This document shows, in pieces, positions 47,537-58,255 of a stretch of 64,000 bases of DNA. Position 1 is the stretch's first letter. Every line of letters starts with the position of its first letter. Under the pieces are notes generated by a model. It searched no databases, had not been told where the DNA came from, and saw only the letters and a list, made by a program, of their open reading frames with translations. Source of the DNA: Neobacillus mesonae (GTDB lineage Bacteria > Bacillota > Bacilli > Paenibacillales > Paenibacillaceae). The position numbers were made by a program, and so were the translations under genes. The stretch lies in contig JAMBOW010000005.1 of NCBI GenBank assembly GCA_023715865.1, positions 1 through 64,000 on the forward strand. The letters run 5' to 3'.

Positions 47537-49531
47537 ATGATGCCTAAATTTCTGTTGAAGCGCTGGCACGGTTACCAAACCGTCTGGGCTTTTGCTCTAT
47601 TATTAATAATTGATGCATTTCTGGTTGCATATAACTGGCCGCTGGGTCTAGTTTGTCTTGTCCTCATCGCAGTACTCGGATATATCATGGTCAGAGCGGA
47701 AATTCTGTTTCGCAGAGAGCTCGTAGAATACATGGGCAGCTTGAACCTTCGCATCAAAAGAGTGGAAGGTGAAGTAGCTGCCAGTGTTCCACTTGGGATC
47801 GTTCTATACAGCGAAGATCACTCCATTGAGTGGCATAATCCCTTTGTATCCCGAATGTTCGAGGAGAAGACGCTGATCGGCAGCGATCTGCTGGCTCTTT
47901 TTCCACAGCTGCCGTTTAAGCATAAGGAGAAGAAGGAAGGGAACAAGGAGCTTCCCGGAGAGATTCAATTCGAGTATCGTGTTCATGATCACGTCTATGA
48001 GCTGTATCATTATCCAGAGGAACGTCTTATCTATATTTATGAGATGACGGAGCTCGCCACCTTACGTGAAAAGTATGAGAACGAAAAGCTGGCCCTCGGC
48101 ATTATTATGCTTGATAATCTTGATGAGGCCTCTCAAGGGATGGATGATCAGCAGCGAACAGCACTCATTGCACGTGCATCCAGCGAAATCACAGCTTGGG
48201 CTAAGGATTATCACGTCTATTTGAGACGGTTGTCGTCAGAGCGCTACTTGATGGTCTTGAATCACAGTTCACTCCAGCAGCTGGAGATGAGCCGATTTGT
48301 TATATTGGACAATATTCGTGAAATGACGGCTGATCTTAAAGTTCCAATGACACTAAGTATGGGACTTGCAAATGGTTCTGACAGCATTCGTGAGCTCGGT
48401 GAATTGGCTCAGTCATCACTGGATATGGCACTTGGCCGCGGCGGCGATCAGGCGGCGGTGAAGGCCGGACAGCGCTTATCTTTTTACGGGGGTAAGACAA
48501 ATGCCGTCGAGAAAAGAACCAGGGTCAGGGCAAGAGTCATTGCTCATGCCCTTCGTGATTTGATGCAGGAAAGCGACCGTGTCTTTATTATGGGGCATAA
48601 AATGCCAGATATGGATGCCATCGGGGCTTCCATTGGGATATGGAAAGCTGCTAATCTATATCATGTAGAGGCCTATATTGTTTTGGATTCGTCCAATCCG
48701 TCCATTGATCGTTTAATGGAGCAGGTGAGGAAGGACGAACGCTTGATGCAGGCATTTATTTTGCCGGAGGAAGCTATGCAAATGATGTCCGAGCACAGCC
48801 TGCTGGTCGTTGTGGATACGCATAAAGCTTCTATGACTATTGAGCCGAAGCTCGTTGAGGCCATTTCTCGTGTTGTTGTAGTAGACCATCATCGCAGAGG
48901 CGAGGAATTCATCAATGATGCTGTGCTGATCTATTTGGAGCCGTATGCTTCTTCGGCTGCAGAGCTTGTCACAGAGCTGCTGCAGTATATCCATGAGAAA
49001 TTACAGCTTACACCACTGGAGGCAACGGCGTTACTCGCCGGAATTACGGTGGATACAAAGCATTTTGCCATGCATACTGGTTCACGGACGTTTGAAGCAG
49101 CAGGCTATTTGCGCAGAAATGGTGCGGATTCCATGATGGTTCAGCGTTTGCTGAAAGAGGACTTGCAGGAATATATTGCGAAAGCAGAAATCATAAAACA
49201 TGCTAAAATGATATATGGACATATTGCCGTTGCTGTTACGGAGCCTGGACAGGTCATTCCGCAGCTTCTGATTGCACAGGTAGCGGACTCGCTACTTAAC
49301 ATGACGGATGTCGTTGCTTCGTTTGTCGTCAGCGAAAGACCGGATGGAGTGATTGGCATCAGTGCCCGCTCACTTGGTAAGATGAATGTACAGGTCGTTA
49401 TGGAACGCTTAGGGGGCGGAGGTCATCTGACCAACGCTGCCGTACAGCTGGAAATGTCTATTGGGGAAGCAGAAGAAAAACTGCTGGAAGTATTGGCTGA
49501 AATCGATAAGGAAGAGGAGTTGTTCGAATGA
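47537..49531 (+). CDS. gdpP: Cyclic-di-AMP phosphodiesterase GdpP
   Basis: A 664-residue membrane enzyme. Two membrane helices (about 15-32 and 36-53) are followed by a PAS-like domain (about 78-170), a degenerate GGDEF domain (about 180-305) and a DHH/DHHA1 phosphodiesterase (about 340-655). The metal ligands are visible as H354, D358 and D360 in [11 protein letters not shown] and DHH at 450-452; the C-terminal GGGGH motif is intact. It cleaves c-di-AMP to pApA and so affects potassium homeostasis and wall stress. It overlaps rplI by four bases (ATGA). Confidence 0.97.
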   Translation: MMPKFLLKRWHGYQTVWAFALLLIIDAFLVAYNWPLGLVCLVLIAVLGYIMVRAEILFRRELVEYMGSLNLRIKRVEGEVAASVPLGIVLYSEDHSIEWHNPFVSRMFEEKTLIGSDLLALFPQLPFKHKEKKEGNKELPGEIQFEYRVHDHVYELYHYPEERLIYIYEMTELATLREKYENEKLALGIIMLDNLDEASQGMDDQQRTALIARASSEITAWAKDYHVYLRRLSSERYLMVLNHSSLQQLEMSRFVILDNIREMTADLKVPMTLSMGLANGSDSIRELGELAQSSLDMALGRGGDQAAVKAGQRLSFYGGKTNAVEKRTRVRARVIAHALRDLMQESDRVFIMGHKMPDMDAIGASIGIWKAANLYHVEAYIVLDSSNPSIDRLMEQVRKDERLMQAFILPEEAMQMMSEHSLLVVVDTHKASMTIEPKLVEAISRVVVVDHHRRGEEFINDAVLIYLEPYASSAAELVTELLQYIHEKLQLTPLEATALLAGITVDTKHFAMHTGSRTFEAAGYLRRNGADSMMVQRLLKEDLQEYIAKAEIIKHAKMIYGHIAVAVTEPGQVIPQLLIAQVADSLLNMTDVVASFVVSERPDGVIGISARSLGKMNVQVVMERLGGGGHLTNAAVQLEMSIGEAEEKLLEVLAEIDKEEELFE

Positions 49532-49971
49532 AAGTCATTTTTATAAAAGATGTAAAAGGTCAAGGGAAAAAAGGTCAAGTTAAAGAGGTATCCGAAGGAT
49601 ACGCTTCTAACTTTTTGCTGCCAAGAGGACTCGCTCGTGCAGCTACGGATGGTAACATGAAAACTCTTGAGAACCAAAATGCTGCGGAAGAGAAGCGCAA
49701 ACAGCAGGAGAAAGAGGAAGCTGCAGCTCTTGGTAAGAAACTTGAAGAGACAACTACAGTACTGAAGGCGAAAGCCGGAGAAGGCGGACGTCTGTTTGGA
49801 GCGATTACGAGCAAACAGATCGCAGAAGCATTAGCCGGACAAGGTTTTAAAGTGGACAAGCGAAAAATCGAACTGGATGAGCCTATCCGTAGTTTAGGTG
49901 TGACTCAAGTTCCGGTTAAACTTCATCCTGATGTTAAAGCTACGCTTAAAGTCCAAGTAACGGAGGAATAG
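49528..49971 (+). CDS. rplI: 50S ribosomal protein L9
   Basis: A 147-residue L9. The N-terminal domain reads [21 protein letters not shown], followed by a long connecting helix and the C-terminal domain. It begins within the gdpP stop codon and is followed by dnaC after one base. Confidence 0.98.
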   Translation: MKVIFIKDVKGQGKKGQVKEVSEGYASNFLLPRGLARAATDGNMKTLENQNAAEEKRKQQEKEEAAALGKKLEETTTVLKAKAGEGGRLFGAITSKQIAEALAGQGFKVDKRKIELDEPIRSLGVTQVPVKLHPDVKATLKVQVTEE

Positions 49972-49972
49972 A

Positions 49973-51334
49973 ATGGGCGGCGAGATTTATTTTGATCGTG
50001 TACCGCCGCAAAACCTGGAGGCCGAGCAGGCTGTTCTAGGTGCAATTCTTATCCAATCGGAAGCACTCATTACCGCTATGGAGCGAGTGATGTCCGAGGA
50101 CTTTTATGACAAGCCCCATCAGCTAATCTATGAAGCGATGATTGAGCTGGGGGAAGATAATCAGCCGATTGACCTTGTAACTTTAACCTCACACTTGAAG
50201 GATAAAGGACAATTGGAGGATATCGGGGGCGTAAGCTACTTGGCTAAGCTGGCGCATGCGGTGCCAACGGCAGCCAATGTTGATTATTACGCGCAGATGA
50301 TCGAGGAGAAATCGATGCTGCGCAGACTCATTCGAACGGCAACCCAGATTGTAAGTGAAGGGTATGCCGGCGGTGAAGACGTGTCTGGTATGCTCAGCGA
50401 TGCGGAGCGCCGCATTCTTGAAATCTCAAACCGCCGCTCAAGCAGCGGGTTTATTGCAATCCGCGATGTAGTAATGGAAGTGTTTGAGAAGGTAGAGTCG
50501 CTCTATCAGAACAAAGGGAATACGACAGGGATTCCTTCCGGATTTGTGGATTTAGACAAAATGACAGCCGGATTTCAGCGAAATGACTTGATTATCGTGG
50601 CTGCCCGTCCTTCAGTAGGGAAGACGGCCTTTGCTCTTAACATTGCCCAAAACGTTGCCGTTCGTGCGAACGAAACGGTCGCCATCTTTAGTCTCGAGAT
50701 GTCCGCAGCACAGCTTGTACAGCGTATGATATGTGCCGAAGCGAATCTCGACGCAGGTGTAATGCGTAACGGGGAGTTTAAGAGCGATGATGACTGGTCC
50801 AAGCTGACCATGGGGATCGCTGCCTTATCTGAGGCAGAGATTTATATAGATGACACACCTGGGATAACCGTAGCCGATATTCGTGCAAAATGCCGCCGTC
50901 TTAAGAAGGAAAAAGGGCTCGGTATGATCGTTATCGACTACCTGCAGCTGATTCAGGGCCGGGGTAAAGCCGGCGAGAACCGTCAGCAGGAAGTATCGGA
51001 AATCTCACGTACGCTCAAGCAAATTGCGCGTGAGCTCGATGTTCCTGTAATCGCATTGTCCCAGCTGAGCCGGGGTGTGGAGCAGCGTCAGGACAAGCGT
51101 CCGATGATGAGTGACCTTCGGGAATCCGGTTCGATCGAGCAGGATGCCGATATCGTTGCCTTCTTGTACCGTGATGATTACTATAATCAGGACACAGAGA
51201 AGAAGAACATTATCGAGATCATTATTGCCAAACAGCGGAATGGTCCGGTAGGTACGGTTGAGCTCGTCTTTTTGAAAAACTTTAATAAATTCGTCAATTA
51301 TGAACGAGTGCATGCCGATGCGTTTGCGGGGTAG
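49973..51334 (+). CDS. dnaC: Replicative DNA helicase (DnaB family; Bacillus DnaC)
   Basis: A 453-residue hexameric helicase. The N-terminal DnaB domain starts RVPPQNLEAEQAVLGAILI, and the RecA-like domain has Walker A ARPSVGKTAF (about 211-220) and the Walker B MIVIDYLQLIQG. In Bacillales this helicase gene is named dnaC, elsewhere dnaB. It is last in the yybS-gdpP-rplI-dnaC unit and is followed by a terminator. Confidence 0.97.
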   Translation: MGGEIYFDRVPPQNLEAEQAVLGAILIQSEALITAMERVMSEDFYDKPHQLIYEAMIELGEDNQPIDLVTLTSHLKDKGQLEDIGGVSYLAKLAHAVPTAANVDYYAQMIEEKSMLRRLIRTATQIVSEGYAGGEDVSGMLSDAERRILEISNRRSSSGFIAIRDVVMEVFEKVESLYQNKGNTTGIPSGFVDLDKMTAGFQRNDLIIVAARPSVGKTAFALNIAQNVAVRANETVAIFSLEMSAAQLVQRMICAEANLDAGVMRNGEFKSDDDWSKLTMGIAALSEAEIYIDDTPGITVADIRAKCRRLKKEKGLGMIVIDYLQLIQGRGKAGENRQQEVSEISRTLKQIARELDVPVIALSQLSRGVEQRQDKRPMMSDLRESGSIEQDADIVAFLYRDDYYNQDTEKKNIIEIIIAKQRNGPVGTVELVFLKNFNKFVNYERVHADAFAG

Positions 51335-51357
51335 CACTCGAATCTCATTGTAATATT

Positions 51358-51402
51358 AAATCCACTGCTCTGTACCCATCGGTATAGGGCAGTGGATTTT
51401 GT
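51358..51402 (+). terminator. dnaC terminator
   Basis: An ATCCACTGCTCT/AGGGCAGTGGAT stem (one G-U) is followed by TTTTGTC. Confidence 0.85.
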
Positions 51403-51427
51403 CATTTTCAAGGAGATAATTCAACAG

Positions 51428-51471
51428 ATTCCGAACAATAGGATTCACCTATAAGTTAATGTTCGTTTTTG
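51428..51471. promoter_or_regulatory. Paired PurR boxes upstream of purA
   Basis: GATTCCGAACAAT (51428-51440) and, inverted, AATGTTCGTTTTT (51459-51471) fit the PurBox AWWWCCGAACWWT in inverted orientation, with an 18-base gap (16-17 is usual). The pair lies directly upstream of a good promoter, the arrangement used by the purine repressor of Bacillus. Confidence 0.75.
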
Positions 51472-51475
51472 TATT

Positions 51476-51504
51476 TGACTTTGGTATGGGCTGCTGGTAA
51501 ACTT
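51476..51504 (+). promoter_or_regulatory. purA promoter
   Basis: TTGACT and TAAACT are separated by 17 bases, next to the PurR boxes. It leaves a leader of about 170 bases in which I see no clear riboswitch. Confidence 0.65.
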
Positions 51505-51631
51505 GAATTGCTGCTTTTTGCGGTAAACCTTACAGATATAGTCATGTCCTTGAGGTGTGACAACGCGGGTAGGGCTTTTTGTTTTGATAACGTTTGAATG
51601 AAATAGGTATTTTACACAGAATATAATTTAG

Positions 51632-52966
<1,335 letters not shown>

Positions 52967-52998
52967 TCCACTGAGATAGAATATGTCGATTTGATAAG

Positions 52999-53037
52999 AA
53001 ACCCTCATCTTCCATGTACGGAAGCATGGGGGTTTTT
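52999..53037 (+). terminator. purA terminator
   Basis: AAACCCTCAT/ATGGGGGTTT arms (one G-U) surround a long loop and are followed by TTTCG. Confidence 0.82.
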
Positions 53038-53166
53038 CGTATGCCGCTATGAAAATATGAATAGAGAAGGATAGAATGGGAGAAAATGCGTCAATACTGG
53101 TTCTATGCCCTTCCTTACACTTCACTAGAGTTGAAGGAGGGAGATCGAATTAGGAGGCGTATAAGC

Positions 53167-53817
53167 ATGAAATGGCTGAAGTGGTGTGCGCAGCTCCTGT
53201 TAACAGTCATCTTGGTAAGCAGTCTGACCTTACTTACGACAGGACTTATTGTGCAATCTTATATTACTTCCCTGCTGGCGAGCTTTAATATTACCTGGGA
53301 AGGAGCGCCGACGTCGCTCGCATCCGTATTTCAGGGAGCACTAGGTGTGAATACAAGCACACAAAATGAAGAAGGTTCTGAGCAGTCGATTGGTACATCT
53401 GAAGATCCCCCTACAGAAACGGGTGAAGGGACAGAGGAAGTCAATGAGACGGAGCCAACAGGGCAGGCTGAGAATTTGGACGTCCCTGATGCAGAAACCG
53501 ACATGGATACGAATGAGGAAAGTTCATCTGGGGCTAATAGTGGGAATAGCAGTGAAACCGGCATCTCAGATATGAATGATTCTGTCGTCATCACGCCAGA
53601 GGACATTACCGATCAGAAGGATTCAATTTCAGCTGAGGACAAAACAGCCGTATTCGAGCTGCTCATGACGAAGATTCCAACGGATGAAATGCAACTCATT
53701 TCTGGTGCCATGGAGAACGGGCTGACCGAAACAGAGCTTCAGACGATGGAGCAAATTATTGCAAAATATTTAACAGAAGAAGAATACAAAGATTTAATGG
53801 CAATTTTAGTGCCTTAG
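53167..53817 (+). CDS. Uncharacterised membrane-anchored acidic protein
   Basis: A 216-residue protein I do not recognise. An N-terminal membrane segment (about 8-36) is followed by a short ordered part (about 40-62), a long low-complexity stretch rich in Glu, Thr, Ser and Asn (about 65-150), and a helical C-terminal domain (about 155-216) with a repeated ISxxDK/MxxxISGAMENGLTETEL style. The start at 53167 has an AGGAGG ribosome site. It stands alone between purA and a LysM/M23 hydrolase with a terminator of its own. The long flexible linker and external location suggest a wall-spanning tether; this is inference. Confidence 0.8.
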   Translation: MKWLKWCAQLLLTVILVSSLTLLTTGLIVQSYITSLLASFNITWEGAPTSLASVFQGALGVNTSTQNEEGSEQSIGTSEDPPTETGEGTEEVNETEPTGQAENLDVPDAETDMDTNEESSSGANSGNSSETGISDMNDSVVITPEDITDQKDSISAEDKTAVFELLMTKIPTDEMQLISGAMENGLTETELQTMEQIIAKYLTEEEYKDLMAILVP

Positions 53818-53831
53818 AGGAAAGTACAGGA

Positions 53832-53857
53832 AACCCGCGCTTAGCGCGGGTCTTTTG
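53832..53857 (+). terminator. Terminator of the acidic protein gene
   Basis: An AACCCGCGC/GCGCGGGT stem with a 3-base loop is followed by CTTTT. Confidence 0.88.
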
Positions 53858-54072
53858 GCATGTTTTGGCGAGTTGATCTAGTACTTCCGGCTGTGGTAAA
53901 GTAAACAAGTAAGCAAAAGGTTAAAATTTTGATACCATTTCGATACTTTTTCTTAAGAACTTTGAATAGATTTTTATAAGGTTTAGCTATGGAAGAAAAA
54001 GTCTCATAAGTAATGCATTGTAGTGCAATAATATAAGTTGATTTTGTAAAGGACAGGGAAAAGGAGAAGATC

Positions 54073-55548
54073 ATGAGCAATTTGAAAGACAACATGAGCC
54101 CCTCTGACAACTCGTCACCAAAAAAGGCGTTATCCAAACCGCGCAAATGGCTTCTTGTAACGGCGGCTGGACTGTTTGTTGTTATGTCAGCAGGGTTTGC
54201 GAGTGAAACGTATGTGACAGCGAATACAATTCCTTATTACAACGTTTATGTTAAGGGAGAACATATTGGAGCTGTAAAGAGTGAAAAGGAACTCCAGGAT
54301 CTGTATGAGAGCAAAACAGAGGCGTATCAGCAGAAATATCCAGATGCCAATATGCAATTGGACACAAGTACTGTTGAAATTAAAGAAGAGCGGGCTTACA
54401 AGCCTGAAATTAATAGTGATGAAACACTCGCGAAGCTCGAAGGTATGCTTACCGGATACGCCAAGGGTGTAGAGCTGAAAGTGGACGGCAAGGTTATTGG
54501 AATCGTTAAAGATCAGAAGACAGCAGATCAGATCATCCAAACCGTCAAGAATCAATATATTACGGAAGAAAAAGCAGTAAACACAGCTTCCAAGATTAAA
54601 ACCGTCGCTGCGGTCACCTCCAAGGAATCAAGAAAGCCGCAGGAGGACCAGGTAAGCCTCGAGTCAGTCAAGCTTGAAGAGCAGGTAGCCCTTCAAAATG
54701 TGAAGGCAAGCCCAAGCGAAGTTCTATCCAGTGAGGAAGCGGTTAAGCTGTTGACCGAGAGTGAAGATCAGAAGAGTGTGTACGTCGTTAAAGAAGGCGA
54801 TAACCTAACCTATATTGCCAAACGTTACAACACAACGGTTGCTGAGCTGAAGAAGCTTAATCCTGATCTGGAGGAAGACAGCCTGTTGATTGGTCATGAG
54901 CTGACACTTATGCTTCCTAAGCCTCCTCTTACGGTACAAACCGTAGAAAACGTCGTTGAAGAGATTGAGACAGAGCCTCAGGTGGAAATTCGGGAAACGG
55001 ACGAATTGAAAGCAGGCGTTACCAAGGTTGTCCGCGAAGGACAAACCGGTCTCAAGAAGGTTGAATACCGAATCACAAAGGAAAACGGCGAAGTGGTGAA
55101 CGAAGAATGGCTTGGTCAAGAAGTGATTGATGCTTCGGTATCCAAAGTGGTCCTTCAGGGAACCAAGGTGACTGGCGAGGGCAGCGGAATCTTCAAATGG
55201 CCGGTAACGAATGCAACAATCAGCAGCAGCTTCGGCCAGCGCTGGGGCAAACAGCATAAAGGGATTGACCTTGTAGGCAATAAGACGATTATGGCTTCTG
55301 ATGAAGGTGTTGTTACATTTGCAGGCCAGCAAAACGGGTACGGAAATGTCATTATAATCAATCATCGTAATGGATATGAGACAGTGTACGGCCATTTGGA
55401 CAGCATCGGTGTCAAGGAAGGGCAAGTCGTGGAGCAAGGTGAAAGCATCGGCGTCATGGGAAATACTGGCCGTTCTACAGGAACACATCTGCATTTTGAA
55501 ATCAAGAAAAACAGTGTAGTTCAAAACCCAATGAAATATCTTCCCTAA
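54073..55548 (+). CDS. M23 peptidase with LysM and G5 domains
   Basis: A 491-residue cell-wall enzyme. After a membrane anchor (about 25-42) there is an uncharacterised region (to about 230), a LysM domain (about 236-282, YVVKEGDNLTYIAKRYNTTV), a G5 domain (about 288-365) and an M23 endopeptidase (about 376-488). The zinc ligands are visible in HKGIDL (about 397-402) and HLHFE near the C terminus. LysM binds glycan and G5 probably binds polysaccharide. Its closeness to walRK, which controls wall hydrolases, suggests the same regulon, although I could not confirm a WalR box. Confidence 0.94.
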   Translation: MSNLKDNMSPSDNSSPKKALSKPRKWLLVTAAGLFVVMSAGFASETYVTANTIPYYNVYVKGEHIGAVKSEKELQDLYESKTEAYQQKYPDANMQLDTSTVEIKEERAYKPEINSDETLAKLEGMLTGYAKGVELKVDGKVIGIVKDQKTADQIIQTVKNQYITEEKAVNTASKIKTVAAVTSKESRKPQEDQVSLESVKLEEQVALQNVKASPSEVLSSEEAVKLLTESEDQKSVYVVKEGDNLTYIAKRYNTTVAELKKLNPDLEEDSLLIGHELTLMLPKPPLTVQTVENVVEEIETEPQVEIRETDELKAGVTKVVREGQTGLKKVEYRITKENGEVVNEEWLGQEVIDASVSKVVLQGTKVTGEGSGIFKWPVTNATISSSFGQRWGKQHKGIDLVGNKTIMASDEGVVTFAGQQNGYGNVIIINHRNGYETVYGHLDSIGVKEGQVVEQGESIGVMGNTGRSTGTHLHFEIKKNSVVQNPMKYLP

Positions 55549-55554
55549 AATAGG

Positions 55555-55590
55555 AAAGCATGATCTGTAAGAGGCAGATCATGCTTTTTT
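55555..55590 (+). terminator. M23 gene terminator
   Basis: An AAAGCATGATCTG/CAGATCATGCTTT stem with a 7-base loop is followed by T residues. Confidence 0.92.
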
Positions 55591-55706
55591 CGTTTAGAAA
55601 GAAGCCCTTTTCACCTAGTGAAGTTGCCAGTTTAGGTATGATAGAATGAGTATACGAAGAGAAAAAGACGGTCATAGACGTTAAACCAAAAGGTGGGGCG
55701 AACATT

Positions 55707-56432
55707 ATGCAGGGAAAGATTCTAGTGGTCGATGATGAACAGCCGATTGCGGATATCCTGAAATTTAATTTAGAGAAAGAAGGATACGAGGTCATCTGTG
55801 CCTTTGACGGCATTCAGGCGGTTGAACTCGCTTTATCCGAACAGCCGGATTTGATTCTGCTGGATCTTATGCTCCCTGGCAAGGACGGCATGGACGTCTG
55901 CCGCGAAGTACGTGCTCAGATGGAGACACGGATTATTATGCTGACAGCCAAGGATTCGGAAATCGATAAGGTGCTGGGACTCGAGCTCGGGGCTGATGAT
56001 TACGTAACAAAGCCCTTTAGCACGCGTGAGCTGCTCGCCCGGGTGAAAGCACAGATGCGGAGACAGCAAAAGACCGGAACGACAGCAGAAGTGCCCCAGG
56101 CTCAAGAGGAGCAGCAGGGCCTACGTTTGCATGACCTTTATTTTGATACCGATATGTATACAGCCTATAGAAACGGACAAGCGCTTGATTTGACCCACCG
56201 GGAGTACGAGCTCCTCTATTATATGGCGAAAAATGCAGGCAAAGTGATGACAAGGGAGCATCTGCTTCAGGCGGTTTGGGGATTTGAGTATTTTGGGGAT
56301 GTACGAACAGTGGATGTAACGATTCGCCGCTTGAGAGAAAAAATTGAGGAGAATCCGAGTAAACCGGAAACGATTGTCACTCGCAGAGGACTTGGTTACT
56401 TGATCCGGGGATCGAAGAGCGGAGTCATATAA
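55707..56432 (+). CDS. walR: Response regulator WalR (YycF)
   Basis: A 241-residue OmpR-type regulator. The receiver domain (about 4-118) has the acceptor Asp53 in [10 protein letters not shown], and the winged-helix domain (about 135-235) ends with [15 protein letters not shown] and [10 protein letters not shown]. It controls essential wall hydrolase genes. The ATG follows an AGGTGGGG ribosome site. It overlaps walK by one base. Confidence 0.97.
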   Translation: MQGKILVVDDEQPIADILKFNLEKEGYEVICAFDGIQAVELALSEQPDLILLDLMLPGKDGMDVCREVRAQMETRIIMLTAKDSEIDKVLGLELGADDYVTKPFSTRELLARVKAQMRRQQKTGTTAEVPQAQEEQQGLRLHDLYFDTDMYTAYRNGQALDLTHREYELLYYMAKNAGKVMTREHLLQAVWGFEYFGDVRTVDVTIRRLREKIEENPSKPETIVTRRGLGYLIRGSKSGVI

Positions 56433-58255
56433 TGAAGTGGACTTCTTATTTTCGTACCGTACAGGCAAAACTGATCCTTGTCTATGTGCTGCTTATTCTC
56501 GTGGCCATGCAGCTGATTGGGGTTTATTTTGTCAGTGCGATGAAAACATCATTAACAAGCAATTTTACAGAGGATTTGCATGCAAGGGCCGAGATGCTGT
56601 CCGTCCTGGTTGCTGAGGCGCTTGTTACAGGTGACAGCGAAGAGGGAGAAGGCAGCACGGAAAATCTGGGCTCGCTCGTCAACAACCTCTTTAACATTAA
56701 CGGAGCTGAGATCCAAGTGCTGGATGCAAGCGGACGTGTGCTGACGACGACGCTCAGTTCGCATAGCGACTATATTGGGCGCAAAAATACACAGACGGTC
56801 GTCAGCCGCGCTTTGCAAGGTATCCGTGATAATGAGGAAAATATTATTGATGAAGATAGTGTCCGCAAAAAAGTAGTAGCAAAGCCGGTCACATCCGGCG
56901 GTAAAATCGTGGGAGCTGTCTATATTGCTGCATCCATGAATGAGCTGTACACGACGATGGAGCGAATTAACAACATCTTTATTTCAGGCGTGCTCATTGC
57001 GCTGGGTCTCACTGCTGTCTTGGGCGTGATTTTGTCTCATACGATTACAGCTCCCATTAAGGAGCTTACACGCAAGGCGAATGCGGTTGCCGAAGGAGAT
57101 TTCAGCACCAAGATGCCAGTGCTTGGTAAGGATGAGATCGGGCAGCTGAGCAGCACGTTTAACTATATGACCAGTCAGCTGAGAACGGCGTTGTCCGAGA
57201 ATGAAGAGGAGAAAGAGAAACTGGCCTCCATTCTGGCGAACATGAGCGACGGAGTCATTGCAACTGATGAGCTGGGACGAATCATTCTGGTAAATAAAAG
57301 GGCAGGCTTGATGCTGGGGGCAGCAGAATCTGCCATGAATGGAAGACACTTTGCCGTGGTGCTGGGTCTTGATGTAGAGGAAGCCGAAACGATGCTGAGC
57401 GGAATTACCGCATCAACTATGCTTCAAATTCAGCCGCCCGGACATGATGAATCTGTTGTTATCCGGATTACCTTTACTCCTGTTCATCGGCGGGATCTTG
57501 AGCGAACGGGTGCTATTATCGTTCTGCAGGACGTAACGGAGCAGGAAGAGCTAGAGGCGTCCCGGCGTGAATTTGTAGCGAATGTGTCCCATGAGCTGAG
57601 AACACCGCTGACGACGATCAAGAGCTATGCAGAGGCTCTGGATGACGGTGCTATTGAGGATCCTGAGCTGGGCGGACGGTTTGTCGGTGTCATTCAGAAT
57701 GAAACCGAGCGAATGATTAGGCTCGTTACCGATTTGCTTCATTTATCCCGGCTTGATTCCAAAGAGGCACCGCTGCGCAAGCAGCCTACAGTAATAATGG
57801 ATGTGCTGGATGAGGTAGCCGACCGCTTCTCTTTCCAAATGCAGCAGAAATATATGAATGTAGCTGTTATTGTCGATCAGGAGGTCCCCGAGGTGCCGCT
57901 TGATCGGGATCAAATTGACCAGCTGCTCGATAATTTGGTGTCCAATGCACTGAAGTATTCGCATGAAGGCGGAAGCGTGACCTTGTCTGCAACCCTTATG
58001 GGTGATAAAGTAGCTGTCTCCGTTGAGGATACAGGAATTGGAATACCCAAAAAGGATATCGATCGTATTTTTGAACGTTTTTACCGTGTGGAGAAAGGCA
58101 GATCCCGCAGTATGGGCGGAACCGGTCTTGGACTATCCATTGCACGCGAAATTGTGAAGGCGCATGGGGGAGAGATTGAGCTGGAATCGGATCTTGGACG
58201 AGGAACAAGGGTCACTTTTACTCTGCCGATTGAGCAGGAAGGGAGTGAGCTGTAG
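56432..58255 (+). CDS. walK: Sensor histidine kinase WalK (YycG)
   Basis: A 607-residue membrane kinase. TM1 (about 14-35), an extracellular sensor domain (36-180), TM2 (about 182-203), HAMP (204-256), PAS (about 260-370), HisKA with the phosphorylated His387 in FVANVSHELRTPL, and an ATPase domain with DRIFERFYRVEKGRSRSMGGTG are all in place. It phosphorylates WalR and is inhibited or modulated by WalH and WalI. Length agrees with B. subtilis (611). Confidence 0.97.
   Translation: MKWTSYFRTVQAKLILVYVLLILVAMQLIGVYFVSAMKTSLTSNFTEDLHARAEMLSVLVAEALVTGDSEEGEGSTENLGSLVNNLFNINGAEIQVLDASGRVLTTTLSSHSDYIGRKNTQTVVSRALQGIRDNEENIIDEDSVRKKVVAKPVTSGGKIVGAVYIAASMNELYTTMERINNIFISGVLIALGLTAVLGVILSHTITAPIKELTRKANAVAEGDFSTKMPVLGKDEIGQLSSTFNYMTSQLRTALSENEEEKEKLASILANMSDGVIATDELGRIILVNKRAGLMLGAAESAMNGRHFAVVLGLDVEEAETMLSGITASTMLQIQPPGHDESVVIRITFTPVHRRDLERTGAIIVLQDVTEQEELEASRREFVANVSHELRTPLTTIKSYAEALDDGAIEDPELGGRFVGVIQNETERMIRLVTDLLHLSRLDSKEAPLRKQPTVIMDVLDEVADRFSFQMQQKYMNVAVIVDQEVPEVPLDRDQIDQLLDNLVSNALKYSHEGGSVTLSATLMGDKVAVSVEDTGIGIPKKDIDRIFERFYRVEKGRSRSMGGTGLGLSIAREIVKAHGGEIELESDLGRGTRVTFTLPIEQEGSEL

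Noticed and set aside
54805..55524. 239-codon open frame antisense to the M23 gene
   Set aside because: It is opposite the conserved LysM, G5 and M23 domains and carries no signal of its own.
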